A DNA stretch of 14,623 nucleotides. It comes from Bacteroides sp. CAG:144. GTDB lineage: Bacteria; Bacteroidota; Bacteroidia; Bacteroidales; UBA11471. The notes under the pieces are model-generated. The model searched no databases. It was not told where the DNA came from and saw nothing but the letters and a program-made list of their open reading frames with translations. Positions within the stretch are counted from its first letter, which is position 1; each line of letters starts with the position of its first letter. Position numbers and translations under genes: made by a program. Location of the stretch: contig HF999690.1 in assembly GCA_000434215.1 (NCBI GenBank), forward strand, positions 14,734 through 29,356. Reading direction: 5' to 3'. This document shows positions 9,394 through 14,623 of the stretch, piece after piece.

Positions 9394-11562
9394 TTACGGT
9401 TTGATAATCATCTCGTCGAGTAAATAATCGGCTTCGGCATATTTGTCGATGATAAAAAGTATATATCGTATGTCGGTAATTATCGAGCGTTGGTAATTGC
9501 CTTGATATTGAATATCGCCGGTGATGCCTTCCCAGTTCCGGTCGAAATTGATACCGACCAATTCTCCGCGGGCATTGAGAACGGGACTTCCCGAGTTTCC
9601 TCCGGTCGTGTGAGTGTTGGCAATAAAGTTGACAGGCATTTTCCCGCTTTCGTTGATGTAAAAACCGAAGTCCTTCCTTTGGTACAAATCTTTTAATTTT
9701 TTGTTGACGACAAATTCCCAGTTTGTAGGATTTTCTTTTTCCATAACGCCGTCGAGGGTTGTTTCGAAATTGTAGGTTACGGCGTTCGATGGAGAATAAG
9801 ATTTTACCTGCCCATAAGTAAGCCGTATGGTAAAATTGGCGTCGGGATAGTTGGGCTTATCGTCATGCAACATCAATTGTCCTGCGATATAATGTTTCTG
9901 GGCATTGGTTATCTCATTTTCGATAGATGACAGTGCTTGGTTGATCCGTTGGGCTTCTTCTTTGACGGAACGGGCATATTGTACCATGCCGTCTTTTTCC
10001 AGAGCCTTGATGTTAGGACGTTTCTTCCATTTCTCATATTTCTGCGGATCGGCAAATAAAGAACTTTCGAATAAATGGTCTACATATTTACCGATATTTC
10101 CCTTGTGTTTTTTATCGATGGTTTTGAAAAAAGCTGGATAGTGTTCGGGTGCAATGCTGTCGGCATACATTTTCAGCATAGCTTTGGCTATGCGGCGATC
10201 GACTTCCGGTGCATAGTCTCTGTTGTAGAATTTGTAATAGAGCCTGTCAAAGTCTTCCAATGCCGCTTTGCGGGTCGAATCGTTTCCGTTGAGACCTTTT
10301 TTCAATGCATCGAAGTTGGTCGGCACACGGCTGAATTCCGTTCCTATCCATAAGGCTTCGAGCAGATATTGCATACGGATTTTCAGTGTGGCTCGCTTTT
10401 TCACTTCGTGGGCGATAATATCTACGGCCTCCCGGTATTCTTGTATATCGTTATCCCAACCCCAGTTGAGCAGTTCGTTCATTTGCCGTTCTTTCAGATA
10501 CTCGGTCGATTGCCGTTCGATCATGGTGTTCATGCCTTTGCTGCTTTTGTAGCTGTTGGTCGACGAGGCATATTTGCCCGCATATTGTATCCTGACTTTC
10601 GGATCGGCCAGCATGGCGTTCAATAAAAGCCGTTGGCGAAGGTCTCGGACGTTTATGCGTATTTGATTTTCGATATTTTTCCGTTCTTGTACCTCGATGG
10701 GGGTGTAGAAGTGATTGGTACGGCCGGGAAATCCCATGAGCATGACGAAATCGTTTTCTCTGACACCCCGGATACTGAGGTCGAAGTATTTTTTCGGTCG
10801 GAGGGGAACATTGCTGGTGTCGTATGGCGCCGGATTGCCGAGACTGTCGGCGTAAACTCGGAATATCGAGAAATCGCCTGTGTGTCGGGGCCATTTCCAG
10901 TTGTCGGTATCGGCTCCGAATTTACCGATGGAAGAGGGCGGGGCTCCCACCATACGCACATCGGGATATACCTTTTGTGTGAACATATAGTACCGGTTAC
11001 CCCCGTAGAACGGTTTTATGATAACAGTCGTTCCCGGATTGTTTTTCAGAAATTCTTCTCCCACGCGTTTTTCCGCCAATGAGTTGAGAAATTTTGCATT
11101 GAGATACTTCATTTCTATCTTACTGGTATCTTTTTTCAATTCCTCTTCCACGTAATCGGTAACCTCCTCGATTTTGTCTATGAACGTTACCGTAAGTCCC
11201 GGATTAGGTAGCTCTTCTTGGCGACTTTTGGCCCAAAAGCCGTTTGTGAGCAAATCATTGTCGACAGTGCTGTGAGCCTGTATGTGGTCGTATCCGCAAT
11301 GATGATTGGTCAAAATCAAACCGTGAGGAGAAATGACCTCTCCGGTGCAGCCTCCGCCGAAAATAACGACGGCATCTTTCAACGAAACAGAATCGGGGTG
11401 GTAAATATCCTCGGCGCAGATTTCGAGTCCGAGACCTTTCATCTGTTCGATATTTTGTTGTTTCAGCAGGGGGAGCAACCACATACCTTCATCGGCATGA
11501 GCCACGGGAAATGACATTGCAATCGAAGCCAGCACACAGATTAGGAAACGTATTTTTTTCAT
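9394..11562 (-). CDS. dpp11: S46-family dipeptidyl-peptidase 11 (Asp/Glu-specific)
   Basis: This exopeptidase releases N-terminal dipeptides with Asp or Glu in second position and acts in the periplasm, feeding amino-acid catabolism. From the ATG at 11560-11562 the protein has 722 residues, with a signal peptide cleaved before DEGMW (AHA-DEGMW), as in Porphyromonas DPP11. An upstream in-frame TTG at 11571 is less likely. The triad is His88 (ILTNHHCGYDHIQ), Asp230 (RHTGDFSIFRVYAD) and Ser657 (TGGNSGSPVL), close to H85/D227/S655 of the P. gingivalis enzyme. The residue 18 after the Ser is Arg675 (INFDRNWEG, codon at 9538-9540), matching Arg673 of DPP11; DPP7 has Gly there, which makes DPP11 the better call. 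The middle region (about 270-560) is helix-rich, as in the S46 regulatory domain. The gene is monocistronic, with its own terminator and an 84-base upstream gap. Confidence 0.9.
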   Translation of the reverse strand: MKKIRFLICVLASIAMSFPVAHADEGMWLLPLLKQQNIEQMKGLGLEICAEDIYHPDSVSLKDAVVIFGGGCTGEVISPHGLILTNHHCGYDHIQAHSTVDNDLLTNGFWAKSRQEELPNPGLTVTFIDKIEEVTDYVEEELKKDTSKIEMKYLNAKFLNSLAEKRVGEEFLKNNPGTTVIIKPFYGGNRYYMFTQKVYPDVRMVGAPPSSIGKFGADTDNWKWPRHTGDFSIFRVYADSLGNPAPYDTSNVPLRPKKYFDLSIRGVRENDFVMLMGFPGRTNHFYTPIEVQERKNIENQIRINVRDLRQRLLLNAMLADPKVRIQYAGKYASSTNSYKSSKGMNTMIERQSTEYLKERQMNELLNWGWDNDIQEYREAVDIIAHEVKKRATLKIRMQYLLEALWIGTEFSRVPTNFDALKKGLNGNDSTRKAALEDFDRLYYKFYNRDYAPEVDRRIAKAMLKMYADSIAPEHYPAFFKTIDKKHKGNIGKYVDHLFESSLFADPQKYEKWKKRPNIKALEKDGMVQYARSVKEEAQRINQALSSIENEITNAQKHYIAGQLMLHDDKPNYPDANFTIRLTYGQVKSYSPSNAVTYNFETTLDGVMEKENPTNWEFVVNKKLKDLYQRKDFGFYINESGKMPVNFIANTHTTGGNSGSPVLNARGELVGINFDRNWEGITGDIQYQGNYQRSIITDIRYILFIIDKYAEADYLLDEMIIKP

Positions 11563-11604
11563 AGGTATCAAATTTGCGGTAAAAATCTTACAGCGAATAT
11601 GTGA

Positions 11605-11650
11605 AAAAAAATCTGTTTACGCAAGAGTTTATGGTATTTTACCAGATTAA
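11605..11650 (-). terminator. Possible terminator after thiF
   Basis: On the minus strand AATCTG (overlapping the thiF stop region) could pair with CAGATT about 27 bases further on, followed directly by a run of eight T. A small TGGTA/TACCA hairpin lies in the loop. The outer stem is only 6 bp, so this is a weak candidate. The rest of 11563-11646 must also contain the dpp11 promoter; no perfect -7 element is seen there. Confidence 0.35.
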
Positions 11651-12348
11651 ATATCGAGTGTGAAACTTTCGAGGGTGAGCAGGTCGATGGTAAAAAGCCT
11701 GTTGTAGAGGGGTGTTCCACACCCGGTAATGAGTTTGATGACCTCGGCTGCTTCGATATTGCCTATGACGCCCGGAGTAGGCCCGATGACACCGGCCGAA
11801 GCTTTGGGCCGGGCTGTGAGTGTCGAGCGGTCGGGAAAGAGGTCGGCGTATCGTTTACCTTTTTTGCCGTTGAATATCGATACTTGACCCTTGAATCCTT
11901 CGATACTCCCGTATACATACGGTTTTTGCAATCGGGAGCACCAATCGTCGATAAGGTAACGCGTGGCATAATTGTCGCAACCATCGACGATAATGTCGTA
12001 TGGTTCGATAATTTCCCGTGCATTTTCTTCGGTTAGAAAATGAGGATAGATGTCGATGCGGCAACTTTCGTTTCGTGATGATAAAGTCTGTTTGGCGCAT
12101 TCGACTTTGTTTCGTCCCGTTTCATTTTCGGTGTAAAGGATTTGGCGTTGCAGGTTGCTTTCCGATACCGTATCACCGTCGATGAGACCTATTCGTCCTA
12201 TACCGGCCGTGCAGAGGTATAGAGAAATGGGGGAGCCCAACCCTCCGGCACCGACAATCAGTACCGAGGCCCGTGCCAAAGCCTGCTGGCCCGAGAGTCC
12301 GATCTCGGGCAGCATGATTTGGCGGGCGTAACGTTCAGTATATTGCAT
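11647..12348 (-). CDS. thiF: ThiF-type ThiS adenylyltransferase (E1-like/HesA-MoeB-ThiF family)
   Basis: ThiF activates the C-terminal Gly of the sulfur carrier ThiS by adenylation so that it can take up sulfur for the thiazole ring. From the ATG at 12346-12348 the protein has 233 residues; the frame extends further back into thiH but lacks family similarity there. The ATP site is intact: GAGGLGSP (33-40), IDGD (56-59), NLQRQ (65-69) and GCDNYATRYL (123-132). The zinc CxxC of E. coli ThiF/MoeB is replaced by KRYADLFP (165-172), there is no second CxxC near the end, and the position of E. coli Cys184 holds Lys182 (RPKASAG). The position, 13 bases after thiH and last in the thi operon, supports ThiF over MoeB. 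The start codon overlaps an out-of-frame ATG, and no Shine-Dalgarno is evident. Confidence 0.9.
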   Translation of the reverse strand: MQYTERYARQIMLPEIGLSGQQALARASVLIVGAGGLGSPISLYLCTAGIGRIGLIDGDTVSESNLQRQILYTENETGRNKVECAKQTLSSRNESCRIDIYPHFLTEENAREIIEPYDIIVDGCDNYATRYLIDDWCSRLQKPYVYGSIEGFKGQVSIFNGKKGKRYADLFPDRSTLTARPKASAGVIGPTPGVIGNIEAAEVIKLITGCGTPLYNRLFTIDLLTLESFTLDI

Positions 12349-12361
12349 ACATTTTGTTTTT

Positions 12362-13474
12362 TTAGTCGAATATGCGGTCCCAGTCTTTCCACACAGCTTC
12401 GTAGCCGGCCTTTTTGATGGCGGTTTCGACTTCGGACGGAGTGCGGTCATCGCTTACAACAAATTGCTCCAATGCCTGTGGGTGTGTAAAATATCCGCCC
12501 GGTTCGGTTTTCGATCCGGCACTTAATGATGTAGCACCTAATGTCGTGATGTGGTCGCGGAAATTCGGATTTTCACGGGTAGATACCGAAATGTCGACAT
12601 CGTGGTCGAAGAGCCGGAAGGCAAAAATCGTTTGCGCAAGCTGTCTGTCGCTCATGACGACATTCGGTTGGAAGTGTCCCTCCGAAGGGCGTAAGCGGGG
12701 AAAATTCACGCTATAACGGGTTTTCCAGTATTTTTTGCGGAGGTATTGCAAGTGTATTGCCATGAAAGTAATGTCGGTACGCCACTCTTCGAGGCCGATG
12801 AGCACACCCATGCCTATCTTATGTACACCGGCCTGTCCCATGCGGTCGAATCCGTTGACACGCCATTCGAAGTTCGATTTCATGCCTTTGGGGTGATATA
12901 CCTTGTAACGTTCCCGATGATAGGTTTCCTGAAAGCAGACTACGCCGTTCAATCCCGATTGGGTTAGCCGGTAGTAATCTTCGCTTTTGAGGGGCATGAC
13001 TTCTATGGTGAGATTCGAGAAGTAGGGGCGGGCCAGCCGTAAAGCGTTCTCGATGTAATCGACTCCGGCGGCGTGAGGATTTTCCCCCGTTACGATAAGC
13101 AGGTTTTCAAACGGCCCCAATCGGCGTATGGCCTTGCATTCCTCTACGATTTCTTCGTCGGTAAGGATAATGCGGTTTATGGGGTTGTTATGGTTGAATC
13201 CGCAATAAACGCAGAAGTTCGTACAGGAGTTGGTGATGTACAACGGAATATACATGCTGATGGTTTTGCCGAAACGTTGTTGGGTAAACATTCGGCTCCG
13301 GAGGGCCATCTCTTCGAGATAGCTGTCGGCGGCCGGCGAGATCAAGGCCATGAAATCGTCGATTTGCAGATGCTCTTGGGTAAGAGCCCGGGCAACGTCG
13401 GTTTCTGTTTTTGCATATATCTGGCGGGTAATTTCGTCCCAGGAATATTTTTCTAATTCTTCTGAAAACATCAT
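12362..13474 (-). CDS. thiH: 2-iminoacetate synthase (tyrosine lyase) ThiH
   Basis: ThiH is a radical SAM enzyme that splits tyrosine into p-cresol and dehydroglycine (2-iminoacetate), which ThiG builds into the thiazole of thiamine. The 370-residue product carries the 4Fe-4S motif CTNFCVYCGF (Cys84, Cys88, Cys91), followed by the glycine-rich segment LLIVTGENPH. Further recognisable segments are EVMPLKSEDY, VVCFQETYH and YSVNFPRLRPSEGHF. The tail SAGSKTEPGGY is typical of ThiH rather than HydG or ThiC. The start is one of two adjacent ATG codons (13472-13474 or 13469-13471). An AGG lies upstream, and the choice leaves 13 bases to the preceding HEAT-like gene; an upstream start at 13525 would overlap it. 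Cotranscription with thiC and thiF is inferred from the spacing. Confidence 0.95.
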   Translation of the reverse strand: MMFSEELEKYSWDEITRQIYAKTETDVARALTQEHLQIDDFMALISPAADSYLEEMALRSRMFTQQRFGKTISMYIPLYITNSCTNFCVYCGFNHNNPINRIILTDEEIVEECKAIRRLGPFENLLIVTGENPHAAGVDYIENALRLARPYFSNLTIEVMPLKSEDYYRLTQSGLNGVVCFQETYHRERYKVYHPKGMKSNFEWRVNGFDRMGQAGVHKIGMGVLIGLEEWRTDITFMAIHLQYLRKKYWKTRYSVNFPRLRPSEGHFQPNVVMSDRQLAQTIFAFRLFDHDVDISVSTRENPNFRDHITTLGATSLSAGSKTEPGGYFTHPQALEQFVVSDDRTPSEVETAIKKAGYEAVWKDWDRIFD

Positions 13475-13487
13475 TTTCTTTAATACC

Positions 13488-14027
13488 TTATTTTTTATGT
13501 AATGAATAGATGTGTCGCAGCACATTCTTCCGCGCCGAAATGAAAGCGGGGGAGTAAAACTGTGTTTGAGCGTTTTCTAAATAAAATTTCAACTCCCACA
13601 GTAATTCGGGTTCTCGTTTCCCGAGGCGGAAAGCTGTCTTTATGCAAAGGGCTTGTACGGCGGCTTTTTCTGCGGGAGATACCATGTGTTCGATACAATA
13701 ATTATAAAGCTCTACCGGGAAGCTTTCGTCGGGAGGCAGACGGTAAAGAACGGAGAGCAATAACCTTTTTGTCCCGTCGTGCTGGCACCGGAAAAGTCTT
13801 CTCGCGATCTCTTCCCGATGAGGAAGAAGTCGGTCGGGCGACAGTGCGGATAGTTTCTCGCAAGCCCAGGCTGCTCGCCAAGCTACGCGGTTATCGGTAT
13901 CATCGAGAAGCCGTATCAGCTGCGGAATATCATCAGGATATTCCGCAACCGATGCGGCAACGTGTTCTACGACATCACGCGATAACGATTTGCAGAGAGG
14001 TGTGCGTAGGTCGGAGATGCGGTCCAT
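13488..14027 (-). CDS. HEAT-like repeat protein of unknown function embedded in the thi operon
   Basis: The 179-residue product has no signal peptide, membrane segment or catalytic motif that I recognise. It reads as all helix, with paired amphipathic helices of HEAT/ARM type: residues about 16-42 (RDVVEHVAASVAEY, then DDIPQLIRLLDD), about 45-80 (DNRVAWRAAWACEKLSALSP, then a REEIARRLF helix), about 84-112, and about 117-150. The pattern of DxxxRVAWRAAWxxEK followed by xHDGTKR recalls small HEAT-like proteins of Bacteroidota, which are often left hypothetical. HEAT repeats usually bind proteins or nucleic acids. The ATG is 7 bases after the thiC stop and the stop is 13 bases before thiH, so it is cotranscribed and perhaps translationally coupled with thiamine genes. 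A role in thiamine synthesis, such as a scaffold, is only suggested by position. A perfect inverted repeat lies within its 5' part. Confidence 0.8.
   Translation of the reverse strand: MDRISDLRTPLCKSLSRDVVEHVAASVAEYPDDIPQLIRLLDDTDNRVAWRAAWACEKLSALSPDRLLPHREEIARRLFRCQHDGTKRLLLSVLYRLPPDESFPVELYNYCIEHMVSPAEKAAVQALCIKTAFRLGKREPELLWELKFYLENAQTQFYSPAFISARKNVLRHIYSLHKK
13921..13947. repeat. Perfect 10-bp inverted repeat in the HEAT-like gene
   Basis: TGCGGAATAT (13921-13930) and ATATTCCGCA (13938-13947) are exact inverted copies around a 7-base loop. In the mRNA this gives a stable hairpin about 80-107 bases after the HEAT-like ATG. No T-run follows, so it is not an ordinary terminator. The codons there encode the conserved-looking AEYPDDIPQ segment. 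Confidence 0.75.
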
Positions 14028-14034
14028 TGCGGCG

Positions 14035-14623
<589 letters not shown>

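Noticed and set aside
12337..12354. Very short open frame (ATG TAT GCA ATA TAC TGA) overlapping the thiF start
   Set aside because: Five codons by chance in an AT-rich junction; nothing shows it is translated or regulatory.
12349..12450. N-terminal extension of ThiF to 12450
   Set aside because: The extra 34 residues overlap the 3' end of thiH, have no family similarity, and are low-complexity basic sequence; the ATG at 12348 gives a normal ThiF start.
14028..14034. TPP riboswitch or internal promoter in the thi genes
   Set aside because: All intergenic gaps in this operon are 7-13 bases, too small for either; a riboswitch would be expected upstream of the first thi gene, beyond the window.

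Overview
The window looks like chromosome from a member of the Bacteroidales (phylum Bacteroidota). The evidence is two perfect Bacteroidota-type -7 promoter elements (TAnnTTTGC), the almost complete lack of Shine-Dalgarno sequences, and families typical of this group: a DUF3078 protein, an S46 dipeptidyl-peptidase 11, a long YidC with a basic tail, and a ThiC-ThiH-ThiF thiamine cluster. The genus cannot be fixed from the sequence alone; a Barnesiella/Coprobacter-like or Bacteroides-like gut organism would fit. Coding density is high and there are no RNA genes, insertion sequences, CRISPR arrays or prophage genes.

Layout. (1) 1-259, plus strand: the 3' end of a sugar-nucleotide aminotransferase (DegT/DnrJ/EryC1 family). 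(2) 272-4949, minus strand: a three-gene envelope operon transcribed from near 4976 leftwards, encoding a DUF3078 outer-membrane-type protein, a periplasmic trypsin-like protease with TPR repeats, and a D15/BamA-type beta-barrel without POTRA domains. (3) 4950-5136: a divergent promoter region with one clear -7 element for each direction. (4) 5137-8655, plus strand: pyrG (CTP synthase) and yidC (membrane insertase). (5) 8671-8714: a strong bidirectional hairpin terminator between yidC and the converging tag gene. (6) 8728-9297, minus strand: tag (3-methyladenine DNA glycosylase I). (7) 9394-11562, minus strand: an S46 peptidase whose specificity residue is Arg, so DPP11 (cleaves after Asp/Glu), with its own hairpin terminator. 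(8) 11647-14623, minus strand: the distal part of a thiamine operon, thiC (partial) - a HEAT-like protein of unknown function - thiH - thiF, with gaps of only 7 to 13 bases.

How the genes fit together. ThiC makes the pyrimidine half of thiamine. ThiH and ThiF serve the thiazole half: dehydroglycine from tyrosine, and activation of the sulfur carrier ThiS, respectively. The promoter, any TPP riboswitch and thiS/thiG/thiE would lie beyond the right edge. The envelope operon has all the marks of exported proteins and may form a functional unit at the outer membrane, but no function is established from the sequence. Most of the window is housekeeping. The points most worth following up are the uncharacterised envelope operon, the HEAT-like gene embedded in the thiamine operon, and a ThiF without the usual zinc-binding or sulfur-relay cysteines.
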